From: Acaudatibacter sp963835495
GTDB taxonomy: Bacteria; Pseudomonadota; Alphaproteobacteria; Caulobacterales; Caulobacteraceae
Assembly (NCBI GenBank): GCA_963835495.1
Contig: CAWIFQ010000003.1
Span: forward strand, 1,736,001 to 1,800,000
DNA: 64,000 bases
Reading direction: 5' to 3'
Made by a program: the position numbers and the translations under genes. Below are positions 35,371 through 44,926 of this stretch, in pieces. The notes under the pieces are model-generated. The model had not been told where the DNA came from, did no database searches, and saw nothing but the letters and a program-made list of their open reading frames with translations. Every line of letters starts with the position of its first letter. The stretch's first letter is position 1.

Positions 35371-36870
35371 ATGCTCGATCGGTTCGACCCCAAGCTCGAC
35401 GGCGCGTTCGGTCTCCTCGACCGCGAGACGCTGATCGCCCGGCTGCGCGAGGTTCTGCCCGGCGATCGGCTGATTGCGTCGGCGGAGTCGATGCGGCCCT
35501 ACGAGAGCGACGGGCTGGCGGCCTACCGCAGCCTGCCCGCCGCCGTCGCCCTGCCGGCCGACGCGGACGAGGCGGCGGCGGTGCTGAAGATCTGCCGCGA
35601 GCTGGGCGCGCCGGTCGTGGCCCGCGGCGCCGGCACGGGCCTCTCCGGCGGCGCCCTGCCCTTTCCCGGCTGCGTGCTGCTCGGCCTTGGCAAGCTGAAC
35701 CGGATTCTCCAGATCGACCCCGTCGCCCGCACCGCCCGAGTGCAGCCCGGCGTGCGCAACCTGGCGATCTCGGAAGCGGTCAAGCCGTTCGGCCTGTTCT
35801 ACGCCCCAGATCCCTCATCGCAGCTGGCCTGTTCGATCGGCGGCAACGTGGCGGAGAACGCCGGCGGGGTGCATTGCCTGAAGTACGGGCTGACGGTGCA
35901 CAACATCCTCAAGCTCGAGGCCCTGACCATCGAGGGCGAGCGGCTCGTCATCGGCTCGGAGGCGCTGGACGCCCCCGGCTTCGACCTGATGGCGCTGATG
36001 ACCGGGTCGGAAGGCCTGCTGGCGGTTGTGACCGAGATCACCGTGCGCCTGCTGCCGCTGCCGACCGACATCCAGGCGCTGCTGGTCGCCTTCCCGGACG
36101 TTGCGTGCGCAGGCGAGGCAGTCGCCGACATCATCGCCGCCGGGATCACGCCGGCGGGGCTGGAGATGATGGACGAACTCGCGCTGACCGCCGCCGAGCA
36201 GTTCGCCAAGGCCGGCTATCCGCTGGACGCCAAGGCGATCCTGATCTGCGAGTGCGACGGCGCCGCGGGCGACGCCGAAGCGGAGCTGGAACGCGTCGCC
36301 GAGATCTGCCGCGCCGCCGGCGCCAGCGAAGTACGCCACGCCAAGGACGAGGCGGAGCGGGCGCGGCTCTGGGCCGGACGCAAGGGCGCGTTCCCGGCGA
36401 TGGGCCGCATCGCCGCCGACTACTACTGCATCGACGGCACCATCCCCCGCCGCCGCCTGCCGGAGGTGCTCAGCAAGATCGGCGAACTGTCGCAGGAGTA
36501 CTGCCTGCCGGTGGCCAACGTGTTCCACGCCGGCGACGGCAACCTGCACCCGCTGATCCTCTACGACGCCTCGATCGAGGGCGAGCTGGACCGCGCCGAA
36601 GCGCTGGGCGGGGCGATCCTGGAACTGTGCGTGGCCGTCGGCGGCACGATCACCGGCGAACACGGCGTCGGCCGCGAGAAGATCAACCAGATGTGCGTGC
36701 AGTTCTCCACCGCCGAGCTGGAGGCGTTCGCGGCGATCAAGGCCGCGTTCGATCCGGCTGGCCTGCTGAACCCCGGCAAGGCCGTGCCGACCCTGGCCCG
36801 CTGCGCCGAGTTCGGGGCGATGCATGTGCACCACGGCGAGGTCGCCCATCCCGAGTTGCCGAGGTTCTAG
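35371..36870 (+). CDS. glcD: Glycolate oxidase FAD-binding subunit GlcD
   Basis: A 499-residue FAD-linked oxidase. It has the PCMH-type FAD motif (VARGAGTGLSGGALPFPGCVLLGL), PDPSSQLACSIGGNVAENAGG, VLVAFPDVACAGEAV and the C-terminal HAGDGNLHPLILYD with GGTITGEHGVGREK. It is the catalytic subunit oxidising glycolate (or D-lactate) to glyoxylate (pyruvate). The ATG at 35371 follows AAGAAGG. It is followed directly by glcE and glcF in one operon. Confidence 0.9.
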   Translation: MLDRFDPKLDGAFGLLDRETLIARLREVLPGDRLIASAESMRPYESDGLAAYRSLPAAVALPADADEAAAVLKICRELGAPVVARGAGTGLSGGALPFPGCVLLGLGKLNRILQIDPVARTARVQPGVRNLAISEAVKPFGLFYAPDPSSQLACSIGGNVAENAGGVHCLKYGLTVHNILKLEALTIEGERLVIGSEALDAPGFDLMALMTGSEGLLAVVTEITVRLLPLPTDIQALLVAFPDVACAGEAVADIIAAGITPAGLEMMDELALTAAEQFAKAGYPLDAKAILICECDGAAGDAEAELERVAEICRAAGASEVRHAKDEAERARLWAGRKGAFPAMGRIAADYYCIDGTIPRRRLPEVLSKIGELSQEYCLPVANVFHAGDGNLHPLILYDASIEGELDRAEALGGAILELCVAVGGTITGEHGVGREKINQMCVQFSTAELEAFAAIKAAFDPAGLLNPGKAVPTLARCAEFGAMHVHHGEVAHPELPRF

Positions 36871-36872
36871 GG

Positions 36873-37966
36873 ATGGCGAGCGCAGATCCGTCCCTCACCC
36901 TGGACGGCGGGGACCATGACCTCGCCGGGGAACTCGCCGAACGCGTCCGCGGGGCCGCTGCGGGGAAGGCGCCGCTGCGCATCGTCGGCGGCGACACCAA
37001 GGCGTTCTATGGCCGCCAGACCGAGGCTGAGCCGCTGCACGTCGCCAGCCATCGCGGGATCATCGACTACGATCCCAGCGAGCTGGTGGTGGTGGCGCGG
37101 GCCGGGACGCCGCTGGCGGAGATCGAGGCGCGGCTCGCCGAGTGCGGCCAGCGGCTGGCGTTCGAGCCGCCGAGGCTGGGGCCGGCCAGTACCATCGGCG
37201 GCGTGGTCGCGGCGGGGCTGTCGGGGCCAGCGCGCCCCTTCGCCGGCGCGGTGCGCGACTGCGTGCTGGGCGCGACCATCCTCGACGGCCACGGCCAGGT
37301 GCTGCGGTTTGGCGGCCAGGTGTTCAAGAACGTCGCCGGTTTCGACGCCTTCCGGCTGATGGCCGGGGCGCTGGGATGCCTGGGGGTTATCCTGGAGGTT
37401 TCGCTGCGGGTGACGCCGGCGCCGCGCCGGGAGCTGGCGGTGGCGCTTGAGCTCTCGTCGGAAGCGGCCAGGACGCGGATCTGCCAACTGATGGGCCGCC
37501 CCACCCCGCTCAGCGGCGCCTTCCACGACGGCCGGCGGCTGCACCTGCGCCTGTCTGGCGGCGAAGCGGGTGTCGCGGCGCTGGCGGCCGAGTTGGGCGG
37601 CGAGGAAGAGCTACTGGCGTTCTGGGACGACGTGCGCGACCTGCGCCACCCTGCCCTCGCCGGCGACGGACCGCTGTGGCGGCTCTCGCTGCCGCAGACA
37701 TCGCCGATCCCCGCGCTCGGCGATGTCGCCGCCTGGGACTGGGCCGGCTCGCAGGTCTGGCTGCGCTCGGAGCGTCCGCCAGCCGATCTCTGGCAGGGCG
37801 CTGCGGCGGCCGGGCGGCCACGCAACGCTGTTTCGCGGCGCGACGAGCGGCGAAGAGGTGTTCCAGCCGCTCGCCCCCGCGCTGCTGGCGCTGCACCAGC
37901 GGCTGAAGGCGGCGCTGGATCCGGCCGGGATGCTTCAACCCCGGCCGCATGTACGAGGCGCTGTAG
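36873..37966 (+). pseudogene. glcE: Glycolate oxidase subunit GlcE, two frameshifts near the 3' end
   Basis: A second FAD-binding subunit of about 364 residues. LRIVGGDTKAFYGRQTEAEPL, YDPSELVVVARAGTPLAEIEA, PASTIGGVVAAGLSGPARPFAGAVRDCVLG and VFKNVAGFDAFRLMAG are typical of GlcE. The frame changes near 37812 (GGHATLFRGATSGEEV continues in another frame) and again near 37932, where FNPGRMYEAL restores the family C terminus and stops at 37966, one base before glcF. Both breaks lie in GC runs. It starts two bases after glcD. Confidence 0.85.
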
Positions 37967-39194
37967 ATGCGGACCAAGGTCATCGGGCCGCTGGCCGATA
38001 CTGTCGCCGGGGCCAGGGCCGAAGCGGTGCTGCGGGCCTGCGTCCACTGCGGCATGTGCAACGCCGTCTGCCCGACATTTCAACTCACCGGCGATGAGCT
38101 GGATGGTCCGCGCGGCCGCATCTACCTGATGAAGGGCGCGCTGGAGGGGGAACCGGTCGGCCCGGAGACCCTGCTCCACCTCGACCGCTGCCTGGAGTGC
38201 CGCGCCTGCGAGAGCGCCTGCCCCTCCGGCGTCGAATACCACCGCCTGCTGGATGTCGGCCGCCCGTTCGTCGAGGCCAAGGTCGGCCGGCCAGCGGCGC
38301 AAAAGCTGCTGCGCGACCTGATCCGCCGGGTGACGTGTCTCGCCGGGCCTGTTCCGCGCGGCCGCATCGCTGGGGCGGTTCTTCTCGCCGATCCTGCCGG
38401 CGGGCGCTGCAGCGCGAAGTTGGCGCCGCTGCGGCCGCGCCTCCCGTCGCCCCGGAACCCGCCGAGACGCGCGGGCTGAGCGTAAGATGACCCTGCTGGC
38501 CGGCTGCGTTCAATCCGCCGCCGCGCCCCACTTCAACGCGGCCGCCGAGCGGGTCTTCGCCAAGATCGGCGTCGATCTGGCCGAGAACCCCGCCGCCGGC
38601 TGCTGCGGGGCGGTGAGCTTCCACCTGGACGCGCTGGAAGAGGCCCGAGCCGCCGCCCGCCGCAACATCGACGCCTGGCTGGCCGAGATCGACGCCGGCG
38701 CCTCGGCCGTCATCGTCACCGCCAGCGGCTGCGCGGCGTTCATCAGGGACTATCCGGACCTGCTGGCCGAGGACCCCGCCTACGCCGACAAGGCGCGGCG
38801 GATCGCCGAGCTGGTGCGCGATCCGGTCGAGGTGCTGGACGCCGCGCCACCGGCCCCGGCGCGCCCGCCGGCCGAGCCGCGGATCGCCGTGCACGATCCC
38901 TGCACCCTGCGCCACGGGCTGAAGCTGGGAGGCCGCGTTGAGGCGCTGCTGCGCGGTCTGGGCTACGATCCGCAGCCGGTGCGCGACGCCCACCTCTGCT
39001 GCGGGTCGGCCGGGCCCTACTCGCTGCTGCAGCCGACGTTCGCCAAGGCGTTGCGGGCCAACAAGCTCGCCGCCCTCACCGAGCACGATCCGGCCGCGAT
39101 CTGCACCGCCAACATCGGCTGCTGGATGCACCTCGCCGAGGCGTCGTCGACGCCCGTGCGCCATTGGATCGAGGCGGTGGACGAGGTCATCTGA
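37967..39194 (+). pseudogene. glcF: Glycolate oxidase iron-sulfur subunit GlcF, frameshifted in the middle
   Basis: About 409 residues. The N-terminal part has two 4Fe-4S motifs, CVHCGMCNAVCPT and CLECRACESACPSG. The C-terminal part, in another frame from about 38487, has two CCG-type domains (NPAAGCCGAVSFHL and DAHLCCGSAGPYS) with the GCVQ and GCWMH segments. Frames change near 38335 and again before 38480, where a third frame carries the alanine-rich linker. GlcF passes electrons from GlcD toward quinones at the inner membrane. An error in the GC-rich linker is likely. Confidence 0.85.
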
Positions 39195-39271
39195 CACCTT
39201 GAGTCCGGATACCGCCAGACCGCCGCCGCGCGGCGTCATAGGATCGTGCTCCAACCTTAGGAGATCGACCC

Positions 39272-39673
39272 ATGACCTCGATTCACAAAGAGATTACGCT
39301 CACCACCAGCCCCGCGGCGGTGTGGGATGTCGTTCGCGATATCGGCGCCGTGCACACGCGTTTCGCGCCCGGCTTCGTGGTCGATACGAAGATGGATGGC
39401 GAGGACCGGATCGTCACGTTCGCCAATGGATTTGTCGCCCGCGAGGTGATCGTCGACATCGACGAGGGGCGCCGGCGACTGGCCTACTCGGTCCGATCCG
39501 AGCGCATCGCCCACCACAACGCCTCGTTCCAGGTGCTGGCTGAAGGCAAGGGTGCGCGGCTGGTATGGATCGCAGACGTGCTGCCGCAGGCCGCGGCGTT
39601 GACCGTCGGGGCGATGATGGAAGACGGCATCCAGGCGGCGAAGCGGTCGCTCGAGGCGTTGGCGGACGCCTAG
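39272..39673 (+). CDS. SRPBCC (START-like) family protein
   Basis: A 133-residue polyketide-cyclase/dehydrase-like SRPBCC protein. The START-like helix-grip fold is suggested by ITLTTSPAAVWDVVRDIGAVHTRFAPGFV at the N terminus, beta strands in the middle, and the long C-terminal helix (LTVGAMMEDGIQAAKRSLEALAD). Such proteins bind small hydrophobic ligands. AGGAG lies 8 bases before the ATG. Its stop codon overlaps the stop of the convergent alanine dehydrogenase gene. Confidence 0.8.
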   Translation: MTSIHKEITLTTSPAAVWDVVRDIGAVHTRFAPGFVVDTKMDGEDRIVTFANGFVAREVIVDIDEGRRRLAYSVRSERIAHHNASFQVLAEGKGARLVWIADVLPQAAALTVGAMMEDGIQAAKRSLEALADA

Positions 39674-40755
39674 AGCCCCAGCGCCGACGCCACGGCCGGG
39701 TACATGATCTTGCCCGCCATCACGTTCAGCCCCTCGGCCAGGCCCGGATCGTCGGCCAACGCGCGGTCGACGCCCCGGGCGGCCAGGGCGGAGACATAGG
39801 GCGTGGTGGCCGCGGCCAGGGCGTAGGTCGAAGTCAGCGGCGCGGCGCCCGGCATGTTGGCGACGCAGTAGTGCACCACGCCGTCGACCACGAACGTCGG
39901 ATCGGCGTGGGTGGTGGGGTGGCTGGTCTCGAAGCAGCCGCCCTGGTCGATGGCGACGTCGACCAGCACCGCGCCCTCGCGCATCCGCGCCACGTCGGCG
40001 CGGGTGACCAGCTTGGGCGCCGCCGCGCCGGGGATCAGCACGCAACCGATCACCAGGTCGGCGGTCGGCAGCAGCTCCGCCACGGCGTCGTGGGTCGAGA
40101 ACGCGGTCTTCAGCCTGCCATCGAACTGGTCGTCGAGTTGCTCGAGCCGCTGGGCGGAGATGTCGAACAGGGTGACGTCGGCGCGGTGGCCGATGGCGAT
40201 CTCGGCCGCGTGCTTGCCGGCCACGCCGCCGCCCAGGATGATCACCCGAGCGGCCGGCACGCCCGGCGCGCCGCCCAGCAGCACGCCGCGCCCGCCGTGC
40301 GGCTTGAGCAGGTGATAGGCGCCGGCGTCGACCGCCATGCGGCCGGCGACCTGGCTCATCGGCGCCAGCAGCGGCAGGCGGCCCCAGCGATCGGTGACTG
40401 TCTCGTAGGCGATGGCGGTGCAGCCGGACGCCATCAGGCCCTCCGCCTGATCCTTGTCGGCCGCCAGGTGCAGGTAGGTGAACAGGATGTGGTGCGGCTT
40501 CAGCCGCGCTATCTCGATCGCCTGCGGCTCCTTCACCTTCACGATCATCTCGGCGGCGTCGAACACGGCGTCGGCGTCGGGTAGGATCTTCGCGCCCAGG
40601 GCGGCGTAGGCGTCGTCGGCGATACCGATGCCGGCGGCCGCGCCTTGCTCGACGAACACCTCGTGTCCTTCATGCACCAGGCGCTGCACCAGCCCCGGCG
40701 TCGCGCCGACACGAAATTCGAGCGTCTTGATCTCTTTGGGAACGCCGATGCGCAT
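39670..40755 (-). CDS. ald: Alanine dehydrogenase
   Basis: A 361-residue NAD-dependent alanine dehydrogenase, interconverting L-alanine and pyruvate plus ammonia. The N terminus MRIGVPKEIKTLEFRVGATPGLV, the FTYLHLAADK segment, GRLPLLAPMSQVAGRMA, the Rossmann motif VIILGGGVAGKHAA and the MREGAVLVDVAIDQGGCFE region all match. The end MPGAAPLTSTYALAAATTPYV is also conserved. It is convergent with the SRPBCC gene, with stops sharing four bases, and diverges from pyruvate kinase, its metabolic neighbour at the pyruvate node. Confidence 0.95.
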   Translation of the reverse strand: MRIGVPKEIKTLEFRVGATPGLVQRLVHEGHEVFVEQGAAAGIGIADDAYAALGAKILPDADAVFDAAEMIVKVKEPQAIEIARLKPHHILFTYLHLAADKDQAEGLMASGCTAIAYETVTDRWGRLPLLAPMSQVAGRMAVDAGAYHLLKPHGGRGVLLGGAPGVPAARVIILGGGVAGKHAAEIAIGHRADVTLFDISAQRLEQLDDQFDGRLKTAFSTHDAVAELLPTADLVIGCVLIPGAAAPKLVTRADVARMREGAVLVDVAIDQGGCFETSHPTTHADPTFVVDGVVHYCVANMPGAAPLTSTYALAAATTPYVSALAARGVDRALADDPGLAEGLNVMAGKIMYPAVASALGL

Positions 40756-40940
40756 TACTTCCCCCTAGAGCACGATGCATCCAGGTCCAACCGGCTTCCC
40801 GCGCGAAATCTTGCGCCGCCGCTTCACCTGGCGCGGCCACCGGGCCGCCGCCGTCTCGCGACGGGCTCTAGCAGCCGCCATGCGCAACCGATAGAGCCCT
40901 CGCACGCATCCGAACGCCCTCGCCACGGGTTGCCCTAAGC

Positions 40941-42368
40941 ATGATCCGCAAGCGCCGCACGCGCATCGTCGCCACCCTCGGGCCGGCCAGTCGCGACCCG
41001 GCGATGGTGGCGGCGCTGGCGCATGCCGGCGTCGATGTCTTTCGCCTCAATTTCAGCCACGGGTCCCACGACGACCACGCCGCAGCGCTGCAGGCGGTGC
41101 GAGCCGCGGAAGCCGATCTCGGGCGTCCTCTGGCGGTGCTGGGCGACCTGCAGGGGCCGAAGTTCCGGCTCGGAAGCTTCGCCACGGGCCGGATCGATAT
41201 CGCGCCTGGCCAGATGATTCGCCTGGACCTCGACGCAACGCCCGGCGATCGGCGGCGTGTCGGCATGCCCCACCCCGAGGTGTTCCGGGTGCTGCGGCCG
41301 GGCATGCTGCTGCTGGTCGACGATGGCAAGGTGCGGCTCGAGGTCAAACGCTCCGACGCGGCGTCGGCCGATGTCGAGGTGGTGGCCGGTGAGGCGCTGT
41401 CCGATCACAAGGGCCTCGCCGTCCCCGGCGTGACCATCCCGGTGCCGGCGCTGACGCCCAAGGACCAGATCGACGCTCAGTTCGCCCTGCGGATCGGGGT
41501 CGACTGGCTCGCGCTCTCATTCGTGCAGCACGCCGGCGACATGGCGGGCCTGCGCAAGATCGTCGGGACGCGCGCCTCGATCTTGGCCAAGATCGAGAAG
41601 CCGGCGGCGGTGAACGATCTGGAAGCCATCCTCGATGCGAGCGATGGCCTGATGGTCGCGCGCGGCGATCTTGGCGTCGAGTTGGCGCCGGAAGAGGTGC
41701 CGGTGGTGCAAAAGCAGATCGTCCGCGCCGCGCGTCGCCGCGGCGTGCCGGTGATCATCGCCACCCAGATGCTGGAATCGATGATCTCCAACCCCGCCCC
41801 GACCCGCGCCGAGGCCTCGGACGTGGCCGGCGGGGTCTATGAAGGCGCGGACGCGCTGATGCTGTCGGCGGAATCGGCGGCGGGCGCCTATCCGCGCGAG
41901 GCGGTGGTGATGATGGATGCGATTATTCGCCGGGTCGAGGCCGATCCCAGCTGGCCCAGCCTGATGCGCGCCGAGCACGGCGAGGACGCCGACGAGGACG
42001 TCGACGCCCTGATCGCCGCCGCCAGCAAGGCGGCCGAGGCGCGCTCCACCGCCTGTATCGTCGCCTACACCACCACCGGCGCAACTGCGAAGCGGATCGC
42101 CCGCGAGCGGCCGCTGCACCCGGTTCTGGCGATCTGCCCGGATGACACGGTGGCGCGTCGGTTGGGCCTGGTCTGGGGCCTGGAGCCGCGCGTCGCCGCC
42201 CAGCCGGGCAGTATCGACATCATGACCAACGACGCCGCCCGCCTCGCCGCCGAGTACGGGGTCGCCGGCGCCGGCGAGCGCGTGCTGATCATCGCCGGCC
42301 CCCCGCTCGGCTCGCCCGGCGCCGCGAACCTGCTGCGGATCGCCCACGCGCCGAGGGTGAAGCCTTAG
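40941..42368 (+). CDS. pyk: Pyruvate kinase
   Basis: A 475-residue glycolytic enzyme making pyruvate and ATP from phosphoenolpyruvate. RIVATLGPASRDPAMVAALAHAGVDVFRLNFSHG, GDLQGPKFRLG, ILAKIEKPAAV with the catalytic Lys, MVARGDLGVEL and ATQMLESMISNPAPTRAEASDVAGGVYEGADALMLSAESA are the family signature. The C-terminal regulatory domain (ACIVAYTTTGATAKRIARERPLHPVLAI) is complete. It is monocistronic and diverges from ald. Confidence 0.95.
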   Translation: MIRKRRTRIVATLGPASRDPAMVAALAHAGVDVFRLNFSHGSHDDHAAALQAVRAAEADLGRPLAVLGDLQGPKFRLGSFATGRIDIAPGQMIRLDLDATPGDRRRVGMPHPEVFRVLRPGMLLLVDDGKVRLEVKRSDAASADVEVVAGEALSDHKGLAVPGVTIPVPALTPKDQIDAQFALRIGVDWLALSFVQHAGDMAGLRKIVGTRASILAKIEKPAAVNDLEAILDASDGLMVARGDLGVELAPEEVPVVQKQIVRAARRRGVPVIIATQMLESMISNPAPTRAEASDVAGGVYEGADALMLSAESAAGAYPREAVVMMDAIIRRVEADPSWPSLMRAEHGEDADEDVDALIAAASKAAEARSTACIVAYTTTGATAKRIARERPLHPVLAICPDDTVARRLGLVWGLEPRVAAQPGSIDIMTNDAARLAAEYGVAGAGERVLIIAGPPLGSPGAANLLRIAHAPRVKP

Positions 42369-42420
42369 CGCGCAGCGATCAGGCTTCCGACAAGCCCGCC
42401 ACCTGTGCGATCGACATCAG

Positions 42421-42894
42421 TCATTCCGCCGGGGCTGGTCCGACGTATTTCATGGCGTCGATCGACACCGTCTTCATCATGCCGAAGCGGTAGATCTCGA
42501 TGAAGTCCTGGCCCTTGGTCAGCTTGATGCCGACGTAGTCGGACGGACTATCGGTCGGACCCTCCTGTGCGCCGGGCCAGGCCTTGCGGTAGTAGGCTTC
42601 CACCGTTTCCAGGGAGTCCGAGGTGTCCTGCTTGTAGGCCGAATAGATCCCACCTTTGTAGACGTCCCTCTGGAGCAGATCCGCCTTGTTCAAATGAGGA
42701 TAGACTGGGAGTCCATTGTTGTTGGGCGCAACGTCGCCCGAAGCCTGGGCGGCGTCCGGCGCGGTCGCAGCGCCCGTCGCCGACGCGGTGTTGGTCGCCG
42801 CAGCCGAGTCGGGCGGCCGGTCGCCGTTGGTCGGCTTCGAGCACGCCGCCAGCGCTCCGGCGGCCGCGACTGACAGGAAGAAAAGGCGATACAT
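42421..42894 (-). CDS. Lipoprotein of unknown function
   Basis: A 157-residue lipoprotein. MYRLFFLSVAAAGALAAC gives a signal with the lipobox before Cys18. A low-complexity Ala/Thr/Ser stretch follows, then a compact C-terminal domain (YKGGIYSAYKQDTSDSLETVEAYYRKAW, YVGIKLTKGQDFIEIYRFGMMKTV). Similar small domains occur in bacterial envelope proteins, but I cannot name the family. I chose ATG 42894 over 42927 because it places the signal peptide first. Confidence 0.6.
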   Translation of the reverse strand: MYRLFFLSVAAAGALAACSKPTNGDRPPDSAAATNTASATGAATAPDAAQASGDVAPNNNGLPVYPHLNKADLLQRDVYKGGIYSAYKQDTSDSLETVEAYYRKAWPGAQEGPTDSPSDYVGIKLTKGQDFIEIYRFGMMKTVSIDAMKYVGPAPAE

Positions 42895-42982
42895 GCGCCC
42901 CCCGCGAAAATCGATGATCGCCACCACCTATCATCGCGGCGCGCTAATGTATCCGGCGTAAGCGCCGACAATCTGGCGCGTG

Positions 42983-43642
42983 CTACGCCCGCATCCGCTC
43001 CGCCTGCGCCCCGAAGGTCAAGCGCTCCACGAAGGCCCAGAGGTCGGCGACTTCCTGCGCCGCCGCCCCCGCGCCGCCGATCTCCTCCGCCGAGCATCCG
43101 CTCTCCAGCGCCTGCTGGTAGACGGTGCGGGAGCGCAGGATGGTCGGGGCGACCGGCAGGCGCATCAGCCGCAGCGCCTCGTGCGCCTTCTTCACCAGCG
43201 GCGGCTCGGCGCCGTTGCGGGTCACCGGAGCCTGGTTCAGCACGATCATGCCGGGCTTCTTCAGTCGGCGCAGCACGTCGGCGGTGCGGATGGCGGCGGC
43301 GAAGTCGAGGAAGGTCGGACGAATCACCAGCAGCGATAGATCGGCCAGCACGATGGCGTGGGCCAGTTCGTCCTCGGCGCCGGCGGCGGTGTCGATGACC
43401 AGCGCGTCGAGGTCACGGCGCACCGCCACCATCTGCACGCCGCAGAGTTCAACCCCGCAGGTCTCGACGAAATCAGGCCCTGGCGCCCGCCGGCCGCGGA
43501 GCACGGTGCTGGAGGAGCGCTGCGGATCGGCGTCGGCGAGCAAAGTGCGCCTGCCCCGCAGATGCGCCGCGATGGCCATGTGCACGGCCACCGTGGTCTT
43601 GCCGGAACCGCCCTTGCGGGCGATGACCGCGATCGTCCTCAT
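42983..43642 (-). CDS. ParA/MinD-family ATPase
   Basis: A 219-residue P-loop ATPase of the ParA/MinD class. The deviant Walker A is KGGSGKTT at residues 10-17, with its signature lysine, followed by LLADADPQRSSSTVL (Walker A') and ALVIDTAAGA (Walker B). VLNQAPV and the C-terminal helices are also typical. No parB or other partner gene is adjacent, and no N-terminal HTH is present, so it is an orphan positioning ATPase that probably moves a cell body other than the chromosome. Whether it relates to the parS-like site at 8.77 kb cannot be told. Confidence 0.85.
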   Translation of the reverse strand: MRTIAVIARKGGSGKTTVAVHMAIAAHLRGRRTLLADADPQRSSSTVLRGRRAPGPDFVETCGVELCGVQMVAVRRDLDALVIDTAAGAEDELAHAIVLADLSLLVIRPTFLDFAAAIRTADVLRRLKKPGMIVLNQAPVTRNGAEPPLVKKAHEALRLMRLPVAPTILRSRTVYQQALESGCSAEEIGGAGAAAQEVADLWAFVERLTFGAQAERMRA

Positions 43643-43810
43643 CTAGTTCTCCCGTGCGCCGGTGGTAGACGAGGTGGCGGGTAAGTCGCGACCGAACTGC
43701 GGCGAACTACGGCTAAGTTTTCGGCGTTGGCCCCTCAGTTCGCGGAACCCCGTTCTCGTTCAGGGGATTCGTCTGCTAGGGTTGGGGCGACGGGGGAGTT
43801 CTGAAGACAG

Positions 43811-44926
43811 ATGGCGTCGCCGGCTGACTTCAATCTGAGCCAGAGCGAGGGCGGCCGCACCGCGCTCTGCACCGGCGATTGGACCGCCATACTCATGGGC
43901 GAGGCCAACGAGCGGCTCGAGGCAGCGCTCCGCGGGCTCTCGGACGTCACGCTCGATCTCACCCAGATCGGACGCTGCGACACCTCCGGCGCCTACGGAC
44001 TGCTCAAGGCCGCAAGCATGGCGAGCAGTCCGCCGAAATTCGTCGCCAAGCCCGAGGTGACCCGGTTGCTCGAACTGGTCGATCGCGCGGTGAAGACCGA
44101 GCCGACCCGCATCGTCGAACGCCACTCGGTGCATCAGTTGTTCGACCGCATCGGCCGCGGGGTGATCCACCTCGGGCTCGAAGCCTTCGACACCATGGTC
44201 TTCTTCGGCCACCTGCTGGTGGCTGTCGGTCACGCGATCTCCAATCCCAAGCGCGTGCGCTGGGCCGCCTGCTTCTCGCTGGCTGAGCGGGCCGGGCTGG
44301 ATGCGATCCCGATCGTCTCGCTCACCACCTTCTTCATCGGCGCGGTCGTCGGTCTGCTGGGCGCCAACATGCTCACCACCTTCGGCGCGCAGGTCTACGT
44401 CGTCACCCTGATCGGCGTCGCGGTGCTGCGCGAGTTCAACGTGCTGATCACCGCCCTGCTGCTCGCCGGCCGCTCGGCTTCGTCGTTCGCCGCCGAGATC
44501 GGCTCGATGAAGATGAACCAGGAGATCGACGCCATGCAGGTGCTGGGCGTCGACGCCTTCGACGCCCTGGTGTTCCCGCGCTTCTTCGCGCTGCTGATGA
44601 CCATTCCGCTGCTGGTCTTCTGCGCGACCATCGCCGGGCTGGCCGGCGGGCTGGTGGTGGCCTGGAGCCAGCTCGGCCTTGGGCCGGTGTTCTTCGCTCA
44701 GCAAATTCTCGACAACGTCGGGCCGAAGCACTTCTGGGTCGGCATGTCCAAGGCCCCGGTGCTGGCGGTGATCATCGCCGCCATCGGCTGCCGGCAGGGC
44801 ATGGAGGTCGGCGGCGATGTCGAAAGTCTTGGGCGGCGCGTAACCTCGGCCGTGGTGCAGGCGATCTTCGCCACCATCATGGTCGATGCGATCTTCGCCG
44901 TCATCTACATGAAGCTGAACATCTGA
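43811..44926 (+). CDS. MlaE-family ABC transporter permease with N-terminal STAS domain
   Basis: A 371-residue permease. Residues 1 to about 100 form a STAS-like domain (ALCTGDWTAILMGEANERLEAAL, VTLDLTQIGRCDTSGAYGLLKAAS). From about 120 comes the MlaE permease with five or so helices, including TFFIGAVVGLLGANMLTTFGAQ, LREFNVLITALLLAGRSASSFAAEIGSMKMNQEIDAMQVLG and the C-terminal VVQAIFATIMVDAIFAVIYMKLNI. It is the membrane core of a phospholipid transport system between the inner and outer membranes. In many proteobacteria the STAS subunit is separate (MlaB); here it is fused. It overlaps mlaF by one base. Confidence 0.9.
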   Translation: MASPADFNLSQSEGGRTALCTGDWTAILMGEANERLEAALRGLSDVTLDLTQIGRCDTSGAYGLLKAASMASSPPKFVAKPEVTRLLELVDRAVKTEPTRIVERHSVHQLFDRIGRGVIHLGLEAFDTMVFFGHLLVAVGHAISNPKRVRWAACFSLAERAGLDAIPIVSLTTFFIGAVVGLLGANMLTTFGAQVYVVTLIGVAVLREFNVLITALLLAGRSASSFAAEIGSMKMNQEIDAMQVLGVDAFDALVFPRFFALLMTIPLLVFCATIAGLAGGLVVAWSQLGLGPVFFAQQILDNVGPKHFWVGMSKAPVLAVIIAAIGCRQGMEVGGDVESLGRRVTSAVVQAIFATIMVDAIFAVIYMKLNI

